Source of the DNA: CAZXPY01 sp964643435
Lineage (GTDB): Bacteria; Patescibacteriota; Microgenomatia; Woykebacterales; RBG-16-39-9b
NCBI GenBank assembly: GCA_964643435.1
Contig: CAZXPY010000002.1
Coordinates: 1-64,000 of the forward strand
Length of the DNA: 64,000 bases
Reading direction: 5' to 3'
Below, in pieces: positions 39,403-47,989 of the stretch (position 1 is the stretch's first letter; every line of letters starts with the position of its first letter). Position numbers and translations under genes: made by a program. Below the pieces are notes generated by a model that worked only from the letters and a program-made list of their open reading frames with translations, had not been told where the DNA came from and did no database searches.

Positions 39403-40638
39403 ATGGCTAAAAAATTTGAGACTCGAAAAGGTCTTGCCCTGCGTACACCGAAGGGATTCCGGGATTTTTTACCCCCGGCCGCAGCCGGGCGCGCTTTTCT
39501 ATTGGAAAAATTAGTTGGCAGTCTAAGAAAATTTGGTTTTGAGCCTTTGGAAACTCCGGCAATAGAATTTGCCGAAACTTTAAAAGGAAAATACGGGGAA
39601 GAAGAACGACTCATCTTTGAATTTACTGATCGTGGCGGTAGAGCGGTTGCTCTGCGTTACGACCAAACAGTACCACTAGCCAGAGTAGTCGCTGCTAATC
39701 AAAACTTACCGCTGCCTTTCAAACGCTACCAAGTTGGGCCGGTTTGGCGGGCCGATAATCCTCAAAAAGGGCGATTTCGGGAATTTCTCCAAGTGGATTT
39801 TGATATTGTTGGCACTTCAAGCTTAATTGCTGATGCGGAAATTATCGCCGCTGCAATTGCGGCTACAAAAGAGGCGGGTTTCGCTAACTTTTTGATGAAA
39901 ATAAACGATCGCGAAACTTTCCGCGGTCTATCTGCCCAAACCATACGAGCAGTCGATAAACTGCAAAAAATCGGCGACGTTGGAGTTGTGGAACAATTAA
40001 AAAGAGAAGATTACGAAGAGAAAGAAGCAAAAGCGCTTTTAAAGAAAATTAAAGATTCTCCCCCAACTAAAAATATTGAAAACTTATTTAAATATTTGGG
40101 GAATTTAAAAGTAGATAAAAATCTTTTTGCTTTTGATCCCACCTTGGCTCGTGGTCTTGATTATTACACCGGAACGATTTTCGAAATGGAAATTAAAGGT
40201 TACGCTGGTGGCTCGGTTGGTGCTGGGGGGCGGTATGATAATTTAATTGGAATATTTGCTAATAAAAAAATTCCGGCCGTAGGTTTTTCTTTTGGGTTTG
40301 ACCGATTATTGGAAGCAGCTGAAAGGTTCAGATTAATACCCAATTATTCACCTTCGTCTCGTGTTTTAGTGACAATTTTTAATGGAAAACTTCTGCCGCA
40401 ATCTCTTTCTCTGGTTACAAACTTGAGAAACCAAGGAATCGCCGCTGAAGTTGCTTTGGATGCGGATGAAAAATTAGAAAAACAACTCAAATACGCTGAT
40501 AATAAAGGAATTCCGTTTGCCGCTATTTTAGGACCAAAGGAATCGGAAAGTGGGACGATTACCTTAAAAAATTTAAGTGAAAAAACGCAAAGTACAATCT
40601 CGCTTACGAGAGCTATTGAAAAAATAAAATCTGCCTAA
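39403..40638 (+). CDS. hisS: histidyl-tRNA synthetase
   Basis: A 411-residue class II synthetase charging tRNA-His. Motif 1 TPKGFRDFLPP, motif 2 FRRYQ-like KRYQVGPVWRAD, the His A motif RGLDYYTGTIFE and motif 3 AVGFSFGFDRLLEA are all present, with a C-terminal anticodon-binding domain (about 325-405). The ATG at 39403 (MAKKFETRKG) is preferred; TAGAAT at 39389-39394 sits just upstream, suggesting a leaderless message. It overlaps the next gene by one base. Confidence 0.95.
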   Translation: MAKKFETRKGLALRTPKGFRDFLPPAAAGRAFLLEKLVGSLRKFGFEPLETPAIEFAETLKGKYGEEERLIFEFTDRGGRAVALRYDQTVPLARVVAANQNLPLPFKRYQVGPVWRADNPQKGRFREFLQVDFDIVGTSSLIADAEIIAAAIAATKEAGFANFLMKINDRETFRGLSAQTIRAVDKLQKIGDVGVVEQLKREDYEEKEAKALLKKIKDSPPTKNIENLFKYLGNLKVDKNLFAFDPTLARGLDYYTGTIFEMEIKGYAGGSVGAGGRYDNLIGIFANKKIPAVGFSFGFDRLLEAAERFRLIPNYSPSSRVLVTIFNGKLLPQSLSLVTNLRNQGIAAEVALDADEKLEKQLKYADNKGIPFAAILGPKESESGTITLKNLSEKTQSTISLTRAIEKIKSA

Positions 40639-41558
40639 TGACTAAATATAAAACTGCCTTAATCTATCTCGGGGTCGCCAGTATTATCTGGGGTATTACT
40701 ATACCAATCTTAAAAATGACCCTAGAACAAATCCCCATTTTTACCTTAGCGTTCCTAAGGTTCACGCTGGCAAGTATCTTTTCCCTGCCAATTTTTTTAT
40801 TTAATAGGAAAAAAAGATTAGATAAAAAGGATTTGCCCGCTCTTTTAATTGTGGCGCTTCTGGGAACAACTCTAAGCATCTCACTCCTTTTTACTGGGCT
40901 TAAGTTTTCAAGCGCTATTGATAGCTCTTTAATAATTTCTCTTGGACCGATCGCTACCTCGATTATTGCTTTTGTCTACCTTAAGGAAAAAATCTCTAGA
41001 ATCCATTTATTTGGTATTGCTTTAAGTTTTTTGGGAGTCTTATTTATCATTTTTGAACCAACATTACCCACTAAAATACAACAACAGTCTTCGCTATTGG
41101 GTAACTTTTTAATTTTTGGTGCCGTAATTGCCGGTTCGTTTTTTGTAATTTTATCAAAGAAACTTTTTTCTCACTATAAACCAACAACGATCATCACCTT
41201 CTCATTTTTTATCGGCGCGATCTCCTTTTTGCCAACCGCAATAATTGAGTATATAAGTGACCCAAATTGGTTGATTAATGTTAATATGTCGGGAATTTTT
41301 GGTGTAGTATTTGTAGGAATATTTTCTTCTTGGTTAGCTTACCTCATTCATGAGTGGTCATTAGAAATCTTACCCATTCATATTATTAGTATTAGCAGTT
41401 ACTTAATCCCTATCGTGGCAATAGTCTCTTCTATTTATCTTTTAGGTGAAAAAATTAGCCAAGGTTTTATTTTTGCGGCGGCTCTTATCTTAATTGGTAC
41501 CTTTTTTGGAACTTATTCCAAACACGAACACCACCGCCGTCCCGGCCACCGGGTTTAA
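40638..41558 (+). CDS. EamA/DMT-family transporter
   Basis: A 306-residue transporter with ten predicted transmembrane helices in two EamA repeats (about 8-145 and 155-295). The repeat landmarks FLRFTLASIFSLPIFL and AYLIHEWSLEILPIHIISI are typical. Members export amino acids, nucleotides or metabolites, and the substrate cannot be told from sequence. The C-terminal tail HEHHRRPGHRV is His-rich. Starts on the last base of hisS. Confidence 0.85.
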   Translation: MTKYKTALIYLGVASIIWGITIPILKMTLEQIPIFTLAFLRFTLASIFSLPIFLFNRKKRLDKKDLPALLIVALLGTTLSISLLFTGLKFSSAIDSSLIISLGPIATSIIAFVYLKEKISRIHLFGIALSFLGVLFIIFEPTLPTKIQQQSSLLGNFLIFGAVIAGSFFVILSKKLFSHYKPTTIITFSFFIGAISFLPTAIIEYISDPNWLINVNMSGIFGVVFVGIFSSWLAYLIHEWSLEILPIHIISISSYLIPIVAIVSSIYLLGEKISQGFIFAAALILIGTFFGTYSKHEHHRRPGHRV

Positions 41559-41575
41559 TTTTCGTAGAAATGGTA

Positions 41576-41620
41576 AGGGCCCGGTGATTTGGTTATCGCT
41601 AAACTCTTCACACGGGCCCT
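41576..41620 (-). terminator. GC-rich hairpin between convergent genes
   Basis: AGGGCCCG (41576-41583) and CGGGCCCT (41613-41620) form an 8-bp stem with a 29-base loop, lying just beyond the stop of the 41635 lipoprotein gene. Flanking bases (GGTA/TACC) extend it. T-tracts are poor. Confidence 0.5.
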
Positions 41621-41634
41621 GTTTTACCGGCTGC

Positions 41635-42045
41635 TCATTTACCAATCGGTTCCCCGACGAATTGACACCCATCGGCGAGGACGTCCGATGTGTTCACTTC
41701 AGACTTCAGGTCTATTGGAGGCGTAAAGATGATCTTGCAATTGTCCACGTCGACCGGGACTAACTGTCGCAGGACCTCCATTGCCTCCGCTCTCCTCAAC
41801 CTAAAGTCCTCCATGCTAGCCGCCAGAATCCTGACGCCGATAACCGGCCGGAAACGAGCGGCGCACACGTCCTTACTTTGGTAGACGATTTCCACGTCTC
41901 CTAGATTGGACGGGCAGGATCCAGTTTCGGTCAGAGCAACCGGTGTTGGGGTAAGCAATTCCACCCTTACCCCGGTGTTCGCCCTACCTCCGCAAGCGAC
42001 AAGCGCTAGCGAAAGGAGCGTAGCTGCTGCGAATAGGAGTTTCAA
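41635..42045 (-). CDS. GC-richer lipoprotein, paralogue of the 42115 protein
   Basis: A 136-residue protein with a lipoprotein signal: hydrophobic stretch then LALVACGG, the Cys near residue 18 being the predicted lipidation site for Lgt. The C-terminal half has VRILAASMEDFRLRRAEAME, IIFTPPIDLKSEV and a closing DGC, matching the C-terminal part of the neighbouring 42115 protein. The TTG start at 42045 follows AAAGGAGG. GC content and codon choice differ sharply from the paralogue. It has its own promoter. Confidence 0.65.
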   Translation of the reverse strand: MKLLFAAATLLSLALVACGGRANTGVRVELLTPTPVALTETGSCPSNLGDVEIVYQSKDVCAARFRPVIGVRILAASMEDFRLRRAEAMEVLRQLVPVDVDNCKIIFTPPIDLKSEVNTSDVLADGCQFVGEPIGK

Positions 42046-42089
42046 TTATTGCCTCCTTTCAGGCAACTCGCAGCCGACTAATTATGTAT

Positions 42090-42118
42090 ATAATACACTA
42101 TAGGGTAATAAAAGTCAA
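42090..42118 (-). promoter_or_regulatory. sigma-70-type promoter for the lipoprotein gene
   Basis: Minus strand: TTGACT (42118-42113), 17-base spacer, TATTAT (42095-42090). The -35 box overlaps the end of the upstream gene. Confidence 0.7.
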
Positions 42119-42687
42119 GTTCCTTGGAGACAACCAGTGGTTACGAGATCTCGCGTCGTAAGTTTATCTTTCACATCTTGAGGAGGCCCCCAAATAATGG
42201 CTAAATTACAAAGATTACCAACACCAAAACTCCTGATTAAATCCTCTGCCAGTTTTTTCTTCGCCCGGTAATCATCTCTGGAAGCAACTATCGAGATCCG
42301 AACTGCAATTCTATCGGCAGTTTCAAGATGCTCAATACTTATTCCCTGCGTTTTATCCACAAAAGGAAGTTTGGAAATAATTTTCTTTTTTTCAGATTGA
42401 TAGAGCTCAGATTTGGAGATCCGTTCACCTTCTTTTAGGTCAGAAGGGGAAATCACGGTGAGTTTCTTAAATTGTTTTCCTGGCAAAACTGTCTCAATAA
42501 CATCTTTACTAACATTAGTAGAAAGTTTTATTAATCCTTTTCTTGGTACCCCTTTTTCATCCACTGGGTATTTTTTGCCAAGATAATAATCAACGCCTAA
42601 AATAACTACAGCAACTAAAACAATCACTCCGATAATTACCAGTATTATATTTTTACGGTTTGTTAGATCTATCAATCGCACCTCCAA
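42115..42687 (-). CDS. membrane-anchored protein, paralogue of the 41635 lipoprotein
   Basis: A 190-residue protein with one N-terminal transmembrane helix (about residues 13-33, NIILVIIGVIVLVAVVILGV) and an extracytoplasmic region containing a SAF-like stretch (about 60-110: FKKLTVISPSDLKEGERISK) and a C-terminal module RISIVASRDDYRAKKKLAED ... IIWGPPQDVKDKL ... TGC. That module is shared with the lipoprotein downstream. Its start overlaps the end of the giant surface protein gene by 16 bases, so they are likely coexpressed. Confidence 0.62.
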   Translation of the reverse strand: MEVRLIDLTNRKNIILVIIGVIVLVAVVILGVDYYLGKKYPVDEKGVPRKGLIKLSTNVSKDVIETVLPGKQFKKLTVISPSDLKEGERISKSELYQSEKKKIISKLPFVDKTQGISIEHLETADRIAVRISIVASRDDYRAKKKLAEDLIRSFGVGNLCNLAIIWGPPQDVKDKLTTRDLVTTGCLQGT

Positions 42688-45600
42688 TATCCGTTATTCA
42701 TTTTATACGTATTCCAGTTACAGGCTCCACCATTACTTATAATTTTTGCAGCACCCAAAATCTGGTCATATGGATCCCATAAATTGCCGTCTAAAGGAGA
42801 CCAAGGCTCTGGCGGTCTTAACCATTCTACACTATGGAACGGTTCATCCTCTCCCGGTATTGTCCAACACGGTGGGGTTTTTGGTCCGTTTCTAAACCCT
42901 GATCCAGAATCAATTCCGTTCCTCCAAAAACCAGAACCGATCCAAAGTGATTTGAGAAACCCAAAAATACCAATCTCACCGCTCTTCCCAATAGCGCAGA
43001 GATCAAAATAACTTTCGCCGATTACGATCTCAACCATTACATCAGCCAAATTTCTGCCAGAAAGGGGTTCAATTTTATCTCCAGCTACTTGATAAATATA
43101 TTGTTGAATACGCTCTGCACCGGGAACACCTAGTTCCTCATGAGGCAGGGGTACGTGACAATCTTGCTTAAATGTTCCGTCTGTATTTGAATGCCGACCA
43201 AATTCACCTATATAAGCATAAACTCGCCACCAATGCTGGGTGTTGGATTTTATTCCTTTCCAGGTAAAGCTAGTTGCTGCTGGAACACGGTCTGGACTAT
43301 TTACATTGTTTATAAAGTGGCCAGAAGTCCAACGAGTCGAAGGATTCGTATCAGTTGATAAGTCAACTATATAACCTTGGGCCTTGTTAGACGCTTGCCA
43401 AGTAAATATGGCTGTAACCGTACCTTTATTTCCACATTCAGTACCAACACCGGTAAGACTAAACCTCCCGGGACAGTTTGGTGAGTCGAATTCTTTGACT
43501 GTTACATCGCTTTTTTCACCCTTACTATTGTAGGCATACAAAAACGCTTTAAAGTGCTTGTTATTTTCTAAGTCATTATATTTTATCGTGCTAGTCGGCG
43601 CAGCTATATTAGTGTTATGAATCACGTTTGGTTTAGAAACATCGTATAAAATAACATTTACAACAGTAACATCAGGCGTGACTTTCCAGGACAAGCCTAC
43701 AGAGGTCAACTCGTCATTCTGGTTACAGGATCTGTTTGTTACTTGTATATCAGTCGGCGAACTGACTCCTGAAGTAGGTGTAGGTGGCGTTACGGCCGCA
43801 GTACAATTTGGTGTGGTAAAACTCCTAGTAGTACTTGGTCTCCATTCACCATTATTAAATTTGGTATTAACTCTCCAGTAATAAGTAGTTTTACCATTAA
43901 TAATATTTTGTATAGTGAAGGTTGAAGTAGTTGGGCTCTCTTGTCTTGCATTAAAGAGAATTGTGGCAAAATTATCGTTTTTAGTGGAAAAATCAAGCCA
44001 CTGCTCTATTGCTCCACTCGAAATTGAAGGCACCCATTTAAAGGTCACTTCGACCTTATTGTTAGTTTTGCAAGGACCAATACTTTCGGTTAGATTAGTA
44101 GCCGGCAATAAGCCTACTACTGGCGCTTTAAAGGTAAAAGAATTCACACGGTTAGAAAACTTGATAAAACCCGGACAATCCGGGTGACGAGCAGAAACTC
44201 GCCAATAATAGACGATTCCTTCCTTCAAACCGCTATTCGGCGGTGCGTGACCGGCGGCAAGAGAGGTATTCCAACTAGCTGGATAGGAAATATTCGGTAC
44301 ATCAATATGCGGTCCACTGTACCACCACCACTCCCCCGGTGTACCAAACGGTTGCTCAGATAAATCTACCCAATAGCTGTCTCCGAGTCCAGCGTATTCT
44401 GACCATGAAAATAAAGGTTTGTTTTGGTCGAGTACTTTTTTATCTTCCGGACTAACAAGATATAAATCGGAACTTAATCTACTACAGACAACAGCCCCGC
44501 CCGGAACAGCCGCAGAAGCAATGTTACTAGCTTGAACTGGAGGCAAGGAGACAGTAATAACCGCGTAATAAGTTTTCCCAGCTGTGAGTGCGTTTGCAAA
44601 GTTCATCGTGTGTTTGGGGATAGCAGTACTACAAATATTTATGTCATTACTCTTTACAGCACTATTTAGAATAGCGGTGTAGCTGCCACCATCAGTACCG
44701 ACAGTAAGTTGTTCGGTGACGCAAGTGCCAGTCCAGGTCCAGGTGAAATTGGCAGTAGTTGCATTCGTAAAGCTCATACTAAGGTCGGTTATTGTTGCCG
44801 CCCCTCCCCCACTCACACCAAAGCTTATTGGCGCCGCTGCTCCTCCTAAAGAGCAGCCTCCAGTAGAATCATTACAAGACCAAGCTAGCCACCAGTAGGT
44901 TATTCCTGGGGAGAAGGTAGAAGGCGGAGCTCCAATGTTGTTTGAGCTCCAACCAGCACCATTGCTCCAAGCTAGAGAAGTAGCGCTAGTTTGTTTAAAC
45001 CAGAATCCGCCAGCGCTGAAGTTATTGTCATTTGGTTTAACTAAGACTTTGTAATAAGTAGCGTTGGTAGCACTACCCCAAGAAAAGGTCGGGTTAGAGA
45101 AGCTACCAGTACCTTGGGGTTGGTTTAGGGTTGGCGGACCTGGGGATTGTCCACCGGTAGGAACCGTTGCAGAAGCAATGTTACTAGCTTGAACTGGAGG
45201 AAATGAGACAGTAATAACCGCGTAGTAGGCCTTACCGGCTATTAGGCTTGAAGAAAAGTTCATAGTGTGTTTAGGAATATTTGTAGTACAAATATTTACG
45301 TTGTCACTTTTTACAGCACTATTAAGAACAGCCGTGTAGCTGCCACCATCAGTACCAACAGTTAATTGTTCCGTAACACAGTTTCCGGTCCAGGTCCAGT
45401 TAAAAGTAGCGCTGGTTGAACCCGTAAACTTCATAGTTAAATCATTAATTATCGAAGGCTCGCCAATCACACTAAAAGAGACAGGGGCGGCGGCTCCGGA
45501 AAGAGAACAGCCTCCAGTAGAGTCATTACAAGACCAAGCTAGCCACCAGTAGGTTATTCCTGGGGAGAAGGTAGAAGGCGGAGCTCCAATGTTGTTTGAG

Positions 45601-46685
45601 CTCCAACCAGCACCATTGCTCCAAGCTAGAGAAGTAGCGCTAGTTTGTTTAAACCAGAATCCGCCAGCGCTGAAGTTATTGTCATTTGGTTTAACTAAGA
45701 CTTTGTAATAAGTAGCGTTGGTAGCACTACCCCAAGAAAAGGTTGGGTTAGAGAAGCTACCAGTACTTTGGGGTTGGTTTAGGGTTGGCGGTCCGGGTGC
45801 GCTCGTAGTGGCGCAGGCATTATCGCTAGTAGCTGAATTTTGATAGTAGACACTAGTAGATGTAGCTGGAGAGTAAACATAATAAACATAATTGGTAGAA
45901 GGTTGAATCGCCGAGTTCCTAAAGGTATAAGATGTGACGGTTTCTGGCAAATAACCGCTTTGGGCAACAACATTGTTTGGATCGCCACCAGCAAGAGTTA
46001 GTTTGACTTTATAGGTGATCGGACAAACATTGGTTTTTTTAGTACCGCTAGTTACTAATACTCCGGTTCCACAATCGACGGTACAAACGTAGTAATCGTA
46101 GTTGTGATCTGGTTTTAGGCCAGTGAAGGTTACGGAAGTAGTGGTAGAGGTTCTAGTCGCTACTACCGCCCCTAAGTTACCACTTTCAGTGAGTCTGGCA
46201 GTGTAATACCAGGAAACAGTCAGGGTTCCTGAAGAAGAACTATTGGCGTCCCCTTCCTTGATCTTCTTCCCTGTACCACAATTTGGAGTACAGACCACAT
46301 AATGATAAGTAGTAGAAGCCTGTAATCCACTGAAAGTGTAGGAAGTACCAGAGATATCTGCTTGAGCAGCGACAAGTGCCCCACCTTTCGCCAAAGCCAC
46401 GGCAAACCCAGGAGAACCCCAAGAAATAGTTAGATTCTGGGTACAATCGGTTGGTCGGTTAGGGTTTGGGGGCCAAGTAGCCGTAACCGAACAGTTCGTG
46501 ACCGCTCTACTTCTGAGATCATTGATCGTCTTAATCCCGAAGACTGTCAAAGGAATAATAAAGATAAGAAGAATCAAGGAAACAATTGAAAGTTGAGTTT
46601 TGAATGGAAGACCACTAAGAAAAGAAATTTTATTAAAAGTGTATTTAAACTTTTGTAGTTGTTTAGAAAAAGGCAGTAAACTCAC
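42672..46685 (-). CDS. giant fibronectin-like surface protein with C-terminal lytic transglycosylase-like domain
   Basis: About 1337 residues from the GTG at 46685. The frame is open to a TTG at 46733, but that overlaps the predicted promoter. The anchor IIPLTVFGIKTINDLRSRA (about residues 40-58) is followed by many fibronectin III-like modules (about 60-1180); two modules starting PGPPTLNQPQ are almost identical and derive from a 284-bp direct repeat. The last 140 residues contain VEIVIGESYFDLCAIGKSGEIGIFGF-type sequence and DPYDQILGAAKIISNGG, matching the fold pattern of SLT/goose-lysozyme domains with Glu in IGESYFD as candidate acid. It could trim peptidoglycan or act on a host wall (inference). 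Confidence 0.72.
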   Translation of the reverse strand: MSLLPFSKQLQKFKYTFNKISFLSGLPFKTQLSIVSLILLIFIIPLTVFGIKTINDLRSRAVTNCSVTATWPPNPNRPTDCTQNLTISWGSPGFAVALAKGGALVAAQADISGTSYTFSGLQASTTYHYVVCTPNCGTGKKIKEGDANSSSSGTLTVSWYYTARLTESGNLGAVVATRTSTTTSVTFTGLKPDHNYDYYVCTVDCGTGVLVTSGTKKTNVCPITYKVKLTLAGGDPNNVVAQSGYLPETVTSYTFRNSAIQPSTNYVYYVYSPATSTSVYYQNSATSDNACATTSAPGPPTLNQPQSTGSFSNPTFSWGSATNATYYKVLVKPNDNNFSAGGFWFKQTSATSLAWSNGAGWSSNNIGAPPSTFSPGITYWWLAWSCNDSTGGCSLSGAAAPVSFSVIGEPSIINDLTMKFTGSTSATFNWTWTGNCVTEQLTVGTDGGSYTAVLNSAVKSDNVNICTTNIPKHTMNFSSSLIAGKAYYAVITVSFPPVQASNIASATVPTGGQSPGPPTLNQPQGTGSFSNPTFSWGSATNATYYKVLVKPNDNNFSAGGFWFKQTSATSLAWSNGAGWSSNNIGAPPSTFSPGITYWWLAWSCNDSTGGCSLGGAAAPISFGVSGGGAATITDLSMSFTNATTANFTWTWTGTCVTEQLTVGTDGGSYTAILNSAVKSNDINICSTAIPKHTMNFANALTAGKTYYAVITVSLPPVQASNIASAAVPGGAVVCSRLSSDLYLVSPEDKKVLDQNKPLFSWSEYAGLGDSYWVDLSEQPFGTPGEWWWYSGPHIDVPNISYPASWNTSLAAGHAPPNSGLKEGIVYYWRVSARHPDCPGFIKFSNRVNSFTFKAPVVGLLPATNLTESIGPCKTNNKVEVTFKWVPSISSGAIEQWLDFSTKNDNFATILFNARQESPTTSTFTIQNIINGKTTYYWRVNTKFNNGEWRPSTTRSFTTPNCTAAVTPPTPTSGVSSPTDIQVTNRSCNQNDELTSVGLSWKVTPDVTVVNVILYDVSKPNVIHNTNIAAPTSTIKYNDLENNKHFKAFLYAYNSKGEKSDVTVKEFDSPNCPGRFSLTGVGTECGNKGTVTAIFTWQASNKAQGYIVDLSTDTNPSTRWTSGHFINNVNSPDRVPAATSFTWKGIKSNTQHWWRVYAYIGEFGRHSNTDGTFKQDCHVPLPHEELGVPGAERIQQYIYQVAGDKIEPLSGRNLADVMVEIVIGESYFDLCAIGKSGEIGIFGFLKSLWIGSGFWRNGIDSGSGFRNGPKTPPCWTIPGEDEPFHSVEWLRPPEPWSPLDGNLWDPYDQILGAAKIISNGGACNWNTYKMNNGYWRCD
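44854..45137. repeat. 284-bp direct repeat, copy A, in the giant surface gene
   Basis: Nearly identical to 45508-45791, with only a handful of substitutions. The offset between copies is 654 bp; the DNA between them also encodes related modules but is more diverged. Confidence 0.85.
45508..45791. repeat. 284-bp direct repeat, copy B
   Basis: Partner of 44854-45137. The near identity at DNA level points to recent duplication or gene conversion. Confidence 0.85.
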
Positions 46686-46723
46686 GTTATTTACCCTCAA
46701 AGGGAAGTTTTGTCTATTCCTTA

Positions 46724-46753
46724 ATAATAACAAGGAATATTAGTAGCTGTCAA
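46724..46753 (-). promoter_or_regulatory. promoter for the giant surface protein
   Basis: Minus strand: TTGACA (46753-46748), 18-base spacer, TATTAT (46729-46724), about 40 bases before the GTG start. Confidence 0.65.
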
Positions 46754-46780
46754 AAGATGGGTTACCGAGGCAGTTTTATC

Positions 46781-46817
46781 AGAAAGAAAAGGCCCTGCCT
46801 TTGAATTTCGACAGGGC
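46781..46817 (-). terminator. rho-independent terminator after the CAP-domain gene
   Basis: GCCCTG (46817-46812, minus) pairs with CAGGGC (46797-46792), followed on the minus strand by CTTTTCTTTCT. Confidence 0.72.
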
Positions 46818-46836
46818 TTGCCTTGAATTTTTTTCC

Positions 46837-47457
46837 TTAATAGAGAGAAGGAATCAAATAAAATACATCAAATCCCAACTCTGCTCCATCGGTAAAGATG
46901 GTGGTGAAATAATGCATACCGCTTTTGTCTCTCGCATAACCGACACCGATCCGAATGTAGTTAGGTTTCAAGATATTATCGCGGTGGCCCTGGCTAGCCA
47001 TCAGGTGCTCGACTGCGATCCTCACGGTGTCGCCGTCCGGGAAGTCGTTGCGGGCCAGGTTCTCGCCCGCCCAGGCGTACGGGACGCCCCAGCTGTCGAG
47101 CAAGTCCCATACCGTCTACCCATCAGGAGCTTCGTGAGAAAAATAATTTTTCCACGCCATGTCTTGAGAACGCTGACGGGCGGCTTTCACCAAAATAGGA
47201 TCTAAAAATAAAAGCGGAAGACCCTCATTAATCCGTTCAATATTCAAGCCAATAAAAAACTGGGTTTCCTCCTCTGCCAATCCTAGGAGCTGAGCAGATG
47301 TTGTGAAAAGCACCTCGTTTGTGATGGGCTTTTGTTCCAGAACTGGCCCGCCAGAATTGTCAATAAAATTTTTCCAACTCAATCCGAGATTCCAGTTCTC
47401 AAAAATGATTATCACAATTGCAGAAATCAGAAGAGCTCTCAATATACTCCGCTTCAC
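46837..47457 (-). pseudogene. CAP/SCP-domain secreted protein interrupted by one in-frame TAG
   Basis: From the GTG at 47457 (MKRSILRALLISAIVI, preceded by AAAGGAG) a signal anchor and the first half of a CAP domain (QRSQDMAWKNYFSHEAPDG) run into a TAG at 47116-47118. The same frame continues without shift: TVWDLLDSWGVPYAWAGENL, then SQGHRDNILKPNYIRIGVG and YFTTIF, to a stop at 46837. All CAP motifs, including both His, are otherwise intact. DNA right after the TAG (about 46980-47110) is abruptly GC-rich. It could be a recent nonsense mutation, an assembly error, or readthrough. Confidence 0.85.
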
Positions 47458-47579
47458 TCCACTCTCCTTTCTTGGATGATTTTTTAATGTCCAAAAGATA
47501 TTATACCCCTTAAAGGAAGTTTATCAACGCCTTTTCTTTATTATTTTTTTTGTTTCTGTTAAAATATAGGTTCTAAACT

Positions 47580-47873
47580 ATGAAAGAAGGCATTCACCCA
47601 GAATATTTTCCGCAGGCAGTGGTCGTTTGTGCCTGCGGCAATAGATTTAATGTTGGCTCTACTAGAGCTGAAATTCGCGTGGAAATTTGTAGCAATTGTC
47701 ATCCTTTTTTCACTGGCAGTGAGAAGTTTATTGATACCGAAGGAAGGGTTGAGCGGTTTCAACGTCGCTCTTCTTTCAAAGTAGAACCCAAACCTAAAAA
47801 AATAGAAAGTACAGAGGAGCCGGCTCGTCCAAAGAGTTTGCGGGAAATGCTCTCCCAATTAGAAGAAAAATGA
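47580..47873 (+). CDS. rpmE: ribosomal protein L31
   Basis: A 97-residue large-subunit protein. MKEGIHPEYFPQAVVVCACG and CSNCHPFFTGSEKFIDTEGR are diagnostic. The C-x-C and C-x-x-C cysteines are the zinc-binding type. The C-terminus is about 25 residues longer than usual, charged and Pro-rich (VEPKPKKIESTEEPARPK). It is followed by prfA, the common bacterial order. Confidence 0.95.
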   Translation: MKEGIHPEYFPQAVVVCACGNRFNVGSTRAEIRVEICSNCHPFFTGSEKFIDTEGRVERFQRRSSFKVEPKPKKIESTEEPARPKSLREMLSQLEEK

Positions 47874-47970
47874 ACACCTCCCCGCTGCAAGCAGCAGGGT
47901 ATCCTTAAAAGGACAAGTTCTTTCGGGTGTTCACCCCCGCAGTAAACTGCGAGGTATTCTCACCCGAAAT
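47874..47970 (+). repeat. paired hairpin element between rpmE and prfA
   Basis: Two similar units: CCCGCTGC-AA-GCAGCAGGGTAT (from about 47881) and CCCGCAGT-AA-ACTGCGAGGTAT (from about 47935), each a hairpin with a two-base AA loop followed by GGTAT(C/T)CT. A longer inverted repeat, TGAACACC and GGTGTTCA, brackets the first unit. The form resembles hairpins seen at ends of IS200/IS605-type elements, but no transposase is present. Confidence 0.55.
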
Positions 47971-47989
47971 AAACTTAAAGCAAAAGCTA

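Noticed and set aside
46801..47205. Plus-strand frame across the CAP gene
   Set aside because: The minus strand encodes recognisable CAP motifs on both sides of the TAG; the plus frame is a composition effect.
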